Source of the DNA: Bifidobacterium phasiani
GTDB taxonomy: Bacteria > Actinomycetota > Actinomycetes > Actinomycetales > Bifidobacteriaceae
Assembly (NCBI RefSeq): GCF_019331775.1
Contig: NZ_JAHBBD010000002.1
Location: forward strand, 62,001-126,000
Reading direction: 5' to 3'
DNA: 64,000 bases
A program made the position numbers and the translations under genes. The notes below the pieces were generated by a model that was not told the origin of the DNA, made no database searches, and was given only the letters and a program-made list of their open reading frames with translations. Every line of letters begins with the position of its first letter. The stretch's first letter is position 1. Below, piece after piece: positions 37,912 through 45,800 of this stretch.

Positions 37912-38004
37912 AGTCTACGCACCCCTCGGCACCTTCCCAACCCCCGGGGAACCGCCGATGACGGCCGCCCGACGGCATGGCATCGTCGCCTGCCACCCTA
38001 CACT
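37912..38004. promoter_or_regulatory. Divergent leaderless promoters of ftsY and the TetR gene
   Basis: Minus strand: -35 TTGGGA (37940-37935), 17 bases, -10 TAGACT (37917-37912), then seven bases to the ftsY ATG. Plus strand: -10 TACACT (37999-38004), then seven bases to the TetR ATG. Confidence 0.65.
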
Positions 38005-38011
38005 TGATACC

Positions 38012-38827
38012 ATGGCCAATTCCTCACGAATGACGTCCCTGCAGCGCCGCGAGCAGCTCATCCAGGTGGGCCGCTCGCTATTCGCGGCCAAGGGCTTCGA
38101 GGCGGTGAGCGTCGAGGAGATCGCGGCGAGCGCCAAGGTGTCGAAGCCCATCGTCTACGAGCATTTCGGCGGCAAGGAGGGGCTGTACGCCGTCGTCGTC
38201 GACCGCGAGATGCGCGCACTCACCACCGCGCTGACGTCGGCCCTCGCCGAGCCCTCGATGCACCCGCGGCAGATCGTGGAACGCACCGCGATGGCGCTGC
38301 TGACCTACATCGAGGAGAACGCCGAGGGCTTCCAGGTGCTCGTGCGCGACTCGCCGAGCACCGACCCGGCCGGGTCGTTCAGCTCGCTGCTCGGCGAGGT
38401 GAGCCTCAAGGTCGAGGAGCTGCTGGCCTTCTCGTTCAAGCGGCAGAAGCTGCCGGCCAAGGGCGTGCCGTACTACGCGCAGATGCTGGTGGGCATGACC
38501 GTGTTCACCGGGCAGTACTGGGCCGACCAGCGCAAGATCAGCAAGGAGCAGCTCGCCGCGCACATCGTCAACCTCGCCTGGCATGGGCTCTCGCGCCTCG
38601 AGGCGAAGCCCACGCTCCGCTTCGAGGGCTCGAAGGCCAGGCGCACGGCCCCGGCGGCGCTGCCCCCGGCCCGCGACGGCGGACCGGTCACCATCATGGA
38701 CGTCAACCACGGCGGCGCCGGGACCGGCGACGAGACCGAGGCCGGCGGCATCGACGGCGACGTGCCCGGCCCCCGCGGGGACGGCGGGGCCGAGCCGGGC
38801 GACGGCGGGGCCGAGGGCCGGGCGTGA
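38012..38827 (+). CDS. TetR-family transcriptional regulator
   Basis: Repressor-type regulator, 271 residues. The N-terminal TetR helix-turn-helix is clear: RREQLIQVGRSLFAAKGFEA then SVEEIAASAKVSKPIVYEHF. A helical ligand/dimer domain runs to about residue 200. The last 60 residues are a Gly/Asp/Ala-rich tail without predicted structure, longer than usual for the family. The start at 38012 follows TACACT by seven bases, with no Shine-Dalgarno (leaderless). It is divergent from ftsY with a 107-base shared region; whether it regulates ftsY, itself or the following glycosyltransferase is not visible. No operator palindrome was found there. Confidence 0.9.
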   Translation: MANSSRMTSLQRREQLIQVGRSLFAAKGFEAVSVEEIAASAKVSKPIVYEHFGGKEGLYAVVVDREMRALTTALTSALAEPSMHPRQIVERTAMALLTYIEENAEGFQVLVRDSPSTDPAGSFSSLLGEVSLKVEELLAFSFKRQKLPAKGVPYYAQMLVGMTVFTGQYWADQRKISKEQLAAHIVNLAWHGLSRLEAKPTLRFEGSKARRTAPAALPPARDGGPVTIMDVNHGGAGTGDETEAGGIDGDVPGPRGDGGAEPGDGGAEGRA

Positions 38828-39011
38828 CCGCGGCCGCCGGTTCGGCCCGCGTCCCCGACGCCCTCCCGCCGGACACCCCTAGGGGAACATTCCGGGGGCG
38901 GGCGCCAGATTCCGGGGTCGCCGACGGCCCCCATCGCGCGCATGTCTCCCCACGAGGTGCTACGTTGGTTTCGAAAGAGACAGAGAACAGGCCAGCAGGC
39001 CGCGACAGAGG

Positions 39012-40064
39012 ATGACAACAGGAAACATGGAGCAGACAACTCCCAAGACGCTCACCTTCGTGGTGCCGGCATACAACATGGAAACCTACCTCGACAGGTG
39101 CATCAACTCGCTGGTGGCGACGAAGCGCCGCGACGACATCGAGGTGCTGATCGTGGACGACGGCTCCTCGGACAACACCCCGCAGATCGCCGACATGCTC
39201 GCCGAGCGCATGCCGGGCATCGTGCGGGCCATCCACCAGGAGAACAAGGGGCACGGCGGCGCCGTGAACACCGGCATCGCCGAGGCGCGCGGCATGTACG
39301 TCAAGGTCGTGGACTCCGACGACTGGGTCGGCCCCGAGTCGCTGGAGCGCATGATGGAGCTGCTGCGCGCGCAGGCCGCGAGCGACGCGCCCGTCGACCT
39401 GGTGGTGACCGACTACGTGTACGACAAGGTCGGCAAGCGCATCAAGCACGTGGTGAACTTCAGGCACGTGATGAAGCCCGGCCGGATGCTGAGCTGGGAC
39501 GACCTGGGCCGCTTCGGCGTGGCGCAGTACATGATCATGCACGCGCTGACCTTCCGCACGGAGGTGGTGCGCGAATCCGGCATGCAGCTGCCCGAGCACA
39601 CGTTCTACGTCGACTTCATCTACTCGTACCACCCGTTCCCGTGGGTCAAGACGATCATGTACCTGGACACGCCGTTCTACCACTACTTCATCGGGCGCGA
39701 CGGGCAGAGCGTGCAGACCGACGTGATGATCCGCCGCGTGGACCAGCTGCGCCTGGTGAACCAGCGCATGGTGGCGGCCACCCCGGAGCGCGGCACGGTG
39801 CCCGACGGGCTGTACCGCTACATGATCCACTTCCTCGCCATCGAGAGCTCCGTGACCAGCGTGTTCCTGATCCTGTCGAAGAAGCCCGAGAACTACAAGA
39901 TCAAGGACGCGCTGTGGGAGGACATCCGGCGCGCCTCGCCGTCAATCTACCACGACGTGCGCCGCAAGCTCATCTCGCGGGCGCTGAACCTGCCGGGATC
40001 GGTCGGTCGCGCCATCATCCGCGTGGGCTATCGCGTCGCGAACAAGGTCGTCGGGTTCAACTGA
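39012..40064 (+). CDS. Family 2 glycosyltransferase
   Basis: Transfers a sugar from a nucleotide donor to a cell-surface polymer or lipid, 350 residues. The GT-A fold signature is intact: LTFVVPAYNMETYLDRCINS, VLIVDDGSSDNTPQIAD and the DXD-type VVDSDDW, followed by a variable acceptor part (YHPFPWVKTIMYLDTPFYHY). No membrane segment. GAGG directly precedes the ATG at 39012, which is too close; the in-frame ATG at 39027 (AGGA five bases upstream) is an equally good start. It stands alone, so the acceptor is unknown. Confidence 0.85.
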   Translation: MTTGNMEQTTPKTLTFVVPAYNMETYLDRCINSLVATKRRDDIEVLIVDDGSSDNTPQIADMLAERMPGIVRAIHQENKGHGGAVNTGIAEARGMYVKVVDSDDWVGPESLERMMELLRAQAASDAPVDLVVTDYVYDKVGKRIKHVVNFRHVMKPGRMLSWDDLGRFGVAQYMIMHALTFRTEVVRESGMQLPEHTFYVDFIYSYHPFPWVKTIMYLDTPFYHYFIGRDGQSVQTDVMIRRVDQLRLVNQRMVAATPERGTVPDGLYRYMIHFLAIESSVTSVFLILSKKPENYKIKDALWEDIRRASPSIYHDVRRKLISRALNLPGSVGRAIIRVGYRVANKVVGFN

Positions 40065-40287
40065 TCGGAAGGATCGGGCCTCGGGCGGATTCGGCCAATT
40101 GGTTCGCTTCGCCCAAGGTCGGGCGGGTTCGGCCGTGCCGGCCTGATTCGTCCAGCGATTCGGACGGATTCGATCACGTCGGTCCGCTTCGCCCGTATCG
40201 GTCCGGTTCGATTCCGTGTCATTGGATCCGCCGACGCCATGCGGCGCTGCGGCGAGCACCAGATGCGGTGTTCGACTGAAGTAATTG
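40065..40287. other. TTCG-rich gene-free stretch
   Basis: No gene. Imperfect direct repeats of the type GGTTCGCTTCGCCC (around 40100 and 40182) give it a TTCG-rich look. It leads into the long inverted repeat. Confidence 0.5.
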
Positions 40288-40471
40288 GCTTAGGTGTAGT
40301 AGATTTGGGGCCTTGCAGACATCGATCTGCGTTAGGTGAGGCGCCTGTGGCGGCATAGGCCTGGTATCGACGGCGGAATACCGCCGTTCGTACCGGTCGG
40401 GACGCCGCCAGGCGGCCTCACATAGTGCAGATAGGTGTCTGCAAGGCCCCGAATCCGCTGCACGTAGTGCG
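40288..40471. repeat. Long imperfect inverted repeat
   Basis: Arms of about 67 bases (40288-40354 and 40404-40471) are roughly 75-80% complementary; the core GGGGCCTTGCAGACA is exact. The 49-base loop carries its own hairpin CGGCGG-AATA-CCGCCG. There is no ORF that fits. It could be a folded RNA, a miniature repeat element or a paired REP-type unit. Confidence 0.65.
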
Positions 40472-40664
40472 GATAACCTCCGACCGTGGCAGGCAACGAG
40501 CACCAAGCGCGCATCGACGCATGCCGGGCGAACGCAGAATCGAACAACGCCGCCGATCGGCCGGCATCGGCATCGATACCGGCCGGCCAGTGCCACGGAT
40601 TATGGAACACAAACGCCGGCGGCTTGCTACATGCGATGGTGTCGTTGTATGATGAACAGCTGTT

Positions 40665-40737
40665 GCCCCTCTAGCTCAATGGTTAGAGCAGCGTCCTTTT
40701 AAGTCGTGGGTTGTGGGTTCGAGTCCCACGGGGGGTA
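40665..40737 (+). tRNA. tRNA-Lys (anticodon TTT)
   Basis: Full cloverleaf: acceptor GCCCCTC pairs with GGGGGGT, D stem GCTC/GAGC, anticodon loop CTTTTAA with TTT, T arm GTGGG-TTCGAGT-CCCAC, discriminator A. CCA is not encoded. One T-T mismatch lies in the anticodon stem. Confidence 0.95.
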
Positions 40738-40875
40738 CTTCTTCGGAAGGCCCGCCGGCGCCGGCGGGCCTTCCGCATTCATCCAGGCGCATCATATGCC
40801 GGTGCGCCGCAAAGTCCTCTGTGCATCGGATCACGCTCGCATCGCGAAGCGAGCCGTGCCACCAGTCACTGCAGA

Positions 40876-41547
40876 TCAGTCCAGCAGGTGCAGATCCCGG
40901 CAGGCGCGGATGGCGTCCGTCCTGCGGCGCACGCCCAGCTTGTGCGCGGCGTGGTTGACGTGCGACAGCGCGGTGTTGGCGGAGATGCCCAACCGCGTGC
41001 AGACCTCGTCGGTCGCCAGCCCCTGGGAGTACAGCCGCAGCACGTCAAGCTCGCGCGGCGACAGCCTGGCATGCCTTCCATCGCCGTCGCGCAACCGCTC
41101 ATGGGCGGCCTGGGCGGTGTCGAAACCGTCGCACTCCGGCGCGGGCAGGCCGCGCCCCGCACATCGCAGGGCGTCCCGGAACAACGGCGTCCCGATCCGA
41201 CGCTTGTCGAACAGCGCCTGCGTGCCGGCCTCGATCATCGCCGACCGGTACGGGGCGAGCGGATACGCCGATACGCCGATGATTCCGGTCGTCGCGTTTC
41301 TTACGCGGATCTCGCGGCATACGTCCACGCCGGATATGCCGCACAGTGCCAGGTCGAGGACGACGACATCGGGAGCCTGATCGTCGAACAGACAATGCTC
41401 GAGGGCGTCCTGGGCCCGCGTCGCCTTCCACGGCACCGTGATCGACGGGTCGAGCCGCCCGATCAGCAGGGCCATCATGTCGAGCGCGCAGACGTCGTTG
41501 TCGACGATCGCCACGCGCAACGCCCCATCGCCCCGATTCCGTTCCAT
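40876..41547 (-). CDS. NarL/FixJ-type response regulator
   Basis: A 223-residue two-component regulator. The receiver has VDND (residues 15-18) and phosphoacceptor Asp65 in VVVLDLALCG; the C-terminal LuxR-type helix-turn-helix is complete (RLSPRELDVLRLYSQGLATD then VCTRLGISANTALSHVNHAA). The start at 41547 has no Shine-Dalgarno but TACGAT ends seven bases before it, so the mRNA may be leaderless. A NarX/DesK-like kinase lies 0.9 kb away on the same strand beyond a small membrane protein gene on the other strand; they are the likely pair. The target genes are unknown. Confidence 0.9.
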   Translation of the reverse strand: MERNRGDGALRVAIVDNDVCALDMMALLIGRLDPSITVPWKATRAQDALEHCLFDDQAPDVVVLDLALCGISGVDVCREIRVRNATTGIIGVSAYPLAPYRSAMIEAGTQALFDKRRIGTPLFRDALRCAGRGLPAPECDGFDTAQAAHERLRDGDGRHARLSPRELDVLRLYSQGLATDEVCTRLGISANTALSHVNHAAHKLGVRRRTDAIRACRDLHLLD

Positions 41548-41554
41548 GGCTTCA

Positions 41555-41560
41555 ATCGTA
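41555..41560 (-). promoter_or_regulatory. -10 box of a likely leaderless response-regulator promoter
   Basis: TACGAT on the minus strand ends seven bases before the ATG at 41547. Confidence 0.5.
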
Positions 41561-41741
41561 GGCCGCCGGCTTGCGGGCGCGGCTCAATGAATCATGGAGT
41601 CCGCGTTGCCACGGCCCGCACCCCAGACCTAGGGTGGAGGCGTACGGCCGCCGCGGCGGTCCAAGTACCGCAGCCACGCAAGGTCGCGGATGCGGCGCGC
41701 CGGATGGAACTCGGACCAGGCGCACGGCGGGAGGGACGACG

Positions 41742-41843
41742 ATGAGACGCGAACGCCACGGCCGCACGGAACCACGGACGCGCCGTACGACGAGTGCAAC
41801 TCGACCCAGACACACGACGGGAGGGGATGACGATGCGGCATGA
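41742..41843 (+). CDS. Possible 33-residue Arg-rich leader peptide
   Basis: Short frame starting at 41742 with GGAGGG six bases upstream. It encodes a strongly basic peptide (MRRERHGRTEPRTRRTTS and on) with a stop that overlaps the start of the membrane-protein gene. The 40 bases around its start resemble those around the next start (ACTCG, then a GGCGGGAGGG-like box and ACGATG), as if the start region had been duplicated. It could be a coupling leader; it could also be chance. Confidence 0.4.
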   Translation: MRRERHGRTEPRTRRTTSATRPRHTTGGDDDAA

Positions 41844-42420
41844 CGATTCACACACCCCGCATATGCGGCGTGCCATCGCGCGCGACGGGGAGGACCCTTC
41901 CGAATCACCGCTGCACGCCGGCACCCCAGGGGCCATTACGCACGCGAGGAAGGACCATGGCGCGGCCGTTGCGGTGGTGCGCCGCACCGCCGAATGGGTG
42001 GCGTACCTGGCCATCGCGCTCGCCCTTGATATTGGCATGCATTGGTCCGCCTCACTGCCACCCGAGGCCCAGGCGGCGCTGCCGTTCGGCCCGTCCACGT
42101 GGCGAGTGCTTTGGGCGGCGTTGGGCGTCTGGGTGGTGGCGTTCATATATATGGAACGGCGATACCCACGCGGCTACGTCGTGTGCTCCGCCGCCGGCTA
42201 CCTGCTGTCCTGGGGCTGGCGGGGGCTGGAGCTGTCCGGGTATCCGGGCGACGGCATCATGGTCGGCGCCGTCGGCCTGATCATCGACCTGGTTGCGCTG
42301 GCGGTCATCGCGGTGCTGGCGGCGAAGGGCGAAAGTCATGTTCGCCGTGCCGCGGGCGACGCCATGGACGAAACAGACCTTACGAGCGACGAAGCCCGGG
42401 ACGCTACAGCTCGGGCGTGA
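41833..42420 (+). CDS. Small membrane protein of unknown function
   Basis: A 195-residue protein I do not recognise. The first 50 residues are polar and His/Arg/Asp-rich; four hydrophobic segments follow (about residues 53-70, 90-107, 118-130 and 142-166), then a charged tail with DETDLTSDEARD. I start at 41833, eight bases after GGGAGG; the ATG at 41827 is too close. It lies between a response regulator and a histidine kinase on the other strand and overlaps the kinase tail by 17 bases. Inferred: it may serve as an accessory or target of that two-component pair. Confidence 0.65.
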   Translation: MRHDDSHTPHMRRAIARDGEDPSESPLHAGTPGAITHARKDHGAAVAVVRRTAEWVAYLAIALALDIGMHWSASLPPEAQAALPFGPSTWRVLWAALGVWVVAFIYMERRYPRGYVVCSAAGYLLSWGWRGLELSGYPGDGIMVGAVGLIIDLVALAVIAVLAAKGESHVRRAAGDAMDETDLTSDEARDATARA

Positions 42421-43696
42421 CGCATGGGATGGTCGCCTTCAGCGACCACTGCGGTCCGTCGCAGCGAATCTCGCACCATCCGCCGATGCGCTCAAGCATC
42501 CTCCGGTAGCGACGCAGCCCGGTATGCGGCAGGCCAACCATGCCGGCAGCGCCCGCGTCCCGATCGGCTTCAACCGAATCGGCCGCATTCTGGCCGGCCG
42601 TATCCCGACCGCCCCCGTTCCGTCCATCCCCCTCGCGGACGTAATCCCGCAGCTCAAGCACGAAGCCGTGCTCATGCGCTTCCACGGTCATCACGTACCG
42701 ATGCCGCCGGCTCGCATGCCTGCGGATGTTCGCCCCGCACTCGCCCACCAGCCCGCACAGCAGGTCGGCCGTCACCGCCGGGTACCATGCCCGGCTCAGG
42801 TCGGAGGGCATCAGGATCACACCGTCGAACCCGCATGCCGACAACGTCCGACGCTGCCGGTCCGCGATGCCGTGCAACCGGCCCCGCAGTTCCTCACGGC
42901 GCACGGTCCCGCCGCCGGCCGGGTCGCGAACCGCGCCCGCATGCTCCAGGGCAAGGATGACCTCGCGCATGCGCACGCCCGCGGTCTCCATGTGGCCCAA
43001 AGCCTGCCGACACAGAATCTCATGGTCGGATGCGCCGGTCGCCGCCAACGATTCGCGCAGCAGCAGCGTCGCATCCGACAATTCGTTCGCGATCGCGTCG
43101 TGCAACCGATACGCCGTACGCTCGTCCGCCCGACGACGCGACAATTCCGCCTCCAGGCCGTCGATCCGTCCGCGGTACGCCAGCAGTCTCCCGCACGCCG
43201 CGATACATACGAACAGCGGGATCGTCAGCGACGCCAGTCCCAGCGGCTCCCACCCCGTCCATGATGCAAAAGCACCCGCGGACGCATCGCCGGCCGCCGT
43301 GACAAGCCCGACCACCACCGCGACCGCGAAACCGGCGGGCGTCATGACGTATTCGAGGGCGCCCACGGCCAGGCACACGCAGCACACATAGCTTGGCGGC
43401 AGCACGAACCCGGACGGCACCAGCACGTGCACGCACCATACGAGCGCGGTCAGGAAGCCGCCGACCGGCGGAGACACCGCCATGCACAGCACGGCGCACT
43501 GGGCGAGCAGCGCGAACGGCACGGGACCCGCACCGGCGGAGGCCGGACTCCCGCACATCCAAGCCACGGCGTTGGCGACGCAGCCGACCACCGCGAACAA
43601 TGCGGTCCACCGATGCGTGATCCTGCGCAATACCGGCACACGCCGGTCGGCCCATTCGGACAGCCGGCGGTACGACCTGACGGCGGAATCACCCAT
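42404..43696 (-). CDS. NarX/DesK-like sensor histidine kinase
   Basis: A 430-residue membrane kinase. The first half has five or six hydrophobic segments (from WTALFAVVGCVANAVAWMCG to LASLTIPLFVCIAACGRLLA), then a HisKA_3 dimer domain with His199 in AYRLHDAIANELSDA. The ATPase part has an N box (LVGECGANIRRHA) and a weak G region (GLPHTGLRRYRRMLERIG), with a Gly/Asp-rich insertion between them. The start at 43696 lacks a Shine-Dalgarno; TACACT ends six bases upstream. It is the probable partner of the NarL-type regulator at 40876. Confidence 0.88.
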   Translation of the reverse strand: MGDSAVRSYRRLSEWADRRVPVLRRITHRWTALFAVVGCVANAVAWMCGSPASAGAGPVPFALLAQCAVLCMAVSPPVGGFLTALVWCVHVLVPSGFVLPPSYVCCVCLAVGALEYVMTPAGFAVAVVVGLVTAAGDASAGAFASWTGWEPLGLASLTIPLFVCIAACGRLLAYRGRIDGLEAELSRRRADERTAYRLHDAIANELSDATLLLRESLAATGASDHEILCRQALGHMETAGVRMREVILALEHAGAVRDPAGGGTVRREELRGRLHGIADRQRRTLSACGFDGVILMPSDLSRAWYPAVTADLLCGLVGECGANIRRHASRRHRYVMTVEAHEHGFVLELRDYVREGDGRNGGGRDTAGQNAADSVEADRDAGAAGMVGLPHTGLRRYRRMLERIGGWCEIRCDGPQWSLKATIPCVTPEL

Positions 43697-43702
43697 ACCA
43701 CC

Positions 43703-43708
43703 AGTGTA
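43703..43708 (-). promoter_or_regulatory. -10 box of a likely leaderless kinase promoter
   Basis: TACACT on the minus strand ends six bases before the ATG at 43696. Confidence 0.5.
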
Positions 43709-43911
43709 GGCAGTAGCGCCCGCGCCCCGACGGACAGCCGGCAGGCGAACGCCGCAAACAACCGGCACGGGCACCGGGAAGCGCCCGACTGCGGCCGCCG
43801 CGGGTCCTTCATCACATCGCGTCTGCAGGAAGCACCCGACTGCGGCCGCCCCGCGCGCCATAACCGTCGCGCACACCGCAAACGCCACAGCCGCCACGGC
43901 CGCCCGCCCAT

Positions 43912-45411
43912 CTAGCCGGCCTCCGCGGGGGCGCCGTCGAGCAGGTCCATCACCAGGGCCATGTACCGTGCGGTGTCGCAGGCGATCATCGCCGTGGCGG
44001 CCTTGCGAGCCACATCCTCATCCGGCATGCGGGCCAGCGCTACCGACGCCATGCTGCCTCCGACGCTGGCCAGCACCCGTCGCTCCCGGTTCCATTCGCG
44101 CTCGGACCGCGCCGACGCCTCCTCGACGTCCAGCGCATAGGTGCCCAGCACCACGCCGGGCAACGCGACGAACCCGACCGTTTCGACGAAATCGGCGAAT
44201 TCATCCAGCTGGTCGGCGCCCTCGCGGAACCGTTCCTCATCGCGCTCCGCGAACCCGACCACCAGGTCGGCGGCGAACGACGCCCCCATCAGCGATCTCG
44301 CCAGATCGTCCAGATACGCGGCGTTGCGCCACAACGGCACGACCGGCCGGACGCCGACGCGTTCCACCCGCTCCAGCACCTCGCCGCCGGACGCCGTCGG
44401 CTCGTCCCACAGCGCCCGATACGCCGACACCACGCGGCGGGCGTCGTAGAGGTACCGCGCGTCCACCGCGCCGAACCCGGGCATGCGGCCGAACGTCGGG
44501 CGAGGGCCGCCCGCGCCGGCGAGCGCCTTGGCGTACTCCAGATCCGCCTGCGCACGCAGTTCCTTGAGGTAGTCGACCGCACGCCGGTAGCGCAGGTCGG
44601 GCATCGCGCCCATCGCGCGCACCTCGTCATCCTCCCGCAGCATGCACATGCCCAGTCCCGGGTTGTCGAGCAGCAGCTGCGCGATGGCGAGGCTGCGCGG
44701 TTCGCGCCCGCCCCACCGCAGCGCGCAGTAGGCCGCCAGCCGGTGCATCTGCATCGCATGGTCCAGCAGGCCGGCGCCGTCCCCCTCGCCGGCGGGTTCG
44801 CCGCGGCACGCGCCGCCGTCCGGCCCCTCCATGCCGGCGGCACAGCCGCACGCCGCGCCGTCCCTCATCTCACAGCCGCACGCCGCGCCATTCCTCGTCT
44901 CGCAGCCGCATGCCGTACCACTCCCCGCCTCGCAGCCGCACGCCGCACCGTCCCGCGCTTCACAACCGCATGCCGCACCGTTCCCCGCCGAGCAACCACG
45001 CACCTCGCGCTCCCCCGCCACGCACCGCGGCATATGCGCCGAGGGCTCGCCGGTCGCCACGGCCTTGGCGGCGTCGTTCAGCAGGTCGTACAGCCATACC
45101 GACATCCCGTGCCGGGTGACCACGGCGGCCGAGCCGTCGAGGAAGCGGCGGCACGCGCACGCCAGATCGGGCGCCGCCGCATAGGGCGCGGCGCAGATGG
45201 CCGTCGCCCAGTCGGTGAAGCCGAAGACCTCGACGGCCGCCTCGTACAGCTCGCACCCCTCGTCGAGGCGGTCCGCGGACCGCGCGCGCCATGCCGGGCC
45301 GGTCCGGGCGCATGCCGCCGGATCCCCGCCCTCCACGGCCCGGTCGAGCCGACGTCCGAGCGCGTCCACCGCCTGCAGGAACCCCGTCGTATCGAAATCC
45401 AACGCAGTCAT
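43912..45411 (-). CDS. Unknown protein with tandem Cys-Gly-Cys decapeptide repeats
   Basis: A 499-residue cytoplasmic protein that I do not recognise. The start at 45411 follows AAGGAG by six bases. The first 130 residues are helical and contain FTDWATAICAAPYAAAPDL. Between about residues 135 and 195 is a run of near-identical ten-residue units (consensus DGAACGCEAR) built on a 30-bp DNA repeat. The second half is helical again and Arg/Glu-rich, with YLYDARRVVSAYRALWDEP and VVGFAERDEERFREGADQLD. No signal peptide or membrane segment. The paired cysteines could bind metal. Neighbours give no clue: a kinase gene lies downstream on the same strand and an ABC-type permease is divergent. Confidence 0.7.
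   Translation of the reverse strand: MTALDFDTTGFLQAVDALGRRLDRAVEGGDPAACARTGPAWRARSADRLDEGCELYEAAVEVFGFTDWATAICAAPYAAAPDLACACRRFLDGSAAVVTRHGMSVWLYDLLNDAAKAVATGEPSAHMPRCVAGEREVRGCSAGNGAACGCEARDGAACGCEAGSGTACGCETRNGAACGCEMRDGAACGCAAGMEGPDGGACRGEPAGEGDGAGLLDHAMQMHRLAAYCALRWGGREPRSLAIAQLLLDNPGLGMCMLREDDEVRAMGAMPDLRYRRAVDYLKELRAQADLEYAKALAGAGGPRPTFGRMPGFGAVDARYLYDARRVVSAYRALWDEPTASGGEVLERVERVGVRPVVPLWRNAAYLDDLARSLMGASFAADLVVGFAERDEERFREGADQLDEFADFVETVGFVALPGVVLGTYALDVEEASARSEREWNRERRVLASVGGSMASVALARMPDEDVARKAATAMIACDTARYMALVMDLLDGAPAEAG
44841..44990. repeat. 30-bp tandem repeat inside a coding region
   Basis: Five full units begin at 44841, 44871, 44901, 44931 and 44961, with a decayed sixth at 44991. 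The period is exactly 30 bases, so the frame is kept. Each unit starts like CRCARCCGCA on the plus strand and encodes a Cys-Gly-Cys decapeptide on the minus strand. Confidence 0.9.
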
Positions 45412-45800
45412 ACCCAACTCCTTGCGCGCCGCCCGGGCACCGGACCGTCCGATGCGTCCGGCGGCGTACGGAGCCACTGTGGCAGAGGCGCACCGCACGC
45501 GCCACCGGCCTGCGGAAAAATGTGGATATGTGGACCGGCGGCGCGGTGTCCACCGCATTCCACACCACCCGATCCCCCATACGCCGCCACTCGTTCCCAG
45601 CCAGCTTTCAGACTTCCCCAAGAGGTATAACAGAAACGCGCAAGATAACATACACGTAGCCTGACCATAGTGTTGGGTACGGGATGCCCTCACGCGAGCA
45701 CCTCGCAGCCGTCTCGCACGGCATCCCGGCCAACGTACGACAGCGTCCGGCGCGATTCCGCGGGAGGAACGCCGACGCGAGAGAACTGGAGAAGCACCAC
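45412..45800. other. Divergent promoter region
   Basis: No gene. Between the repeat protein and the FtsX-like gene there are four weak DnaA-box-like words (TGTGGATAT 45521, TGTGGACCG 45529, GTCCACC and TTCCACA near 45550-45575) and an AT-rich stretch (45620-45680) with TATAAC, where promoters probably lie. Confidence 0.45.

Noticed and set aside
44841..45000. CRISPR-like regular repeat
   Set aside because: The 30-bp units are directly tandem without spacers and keep the reading frame of the host gene.
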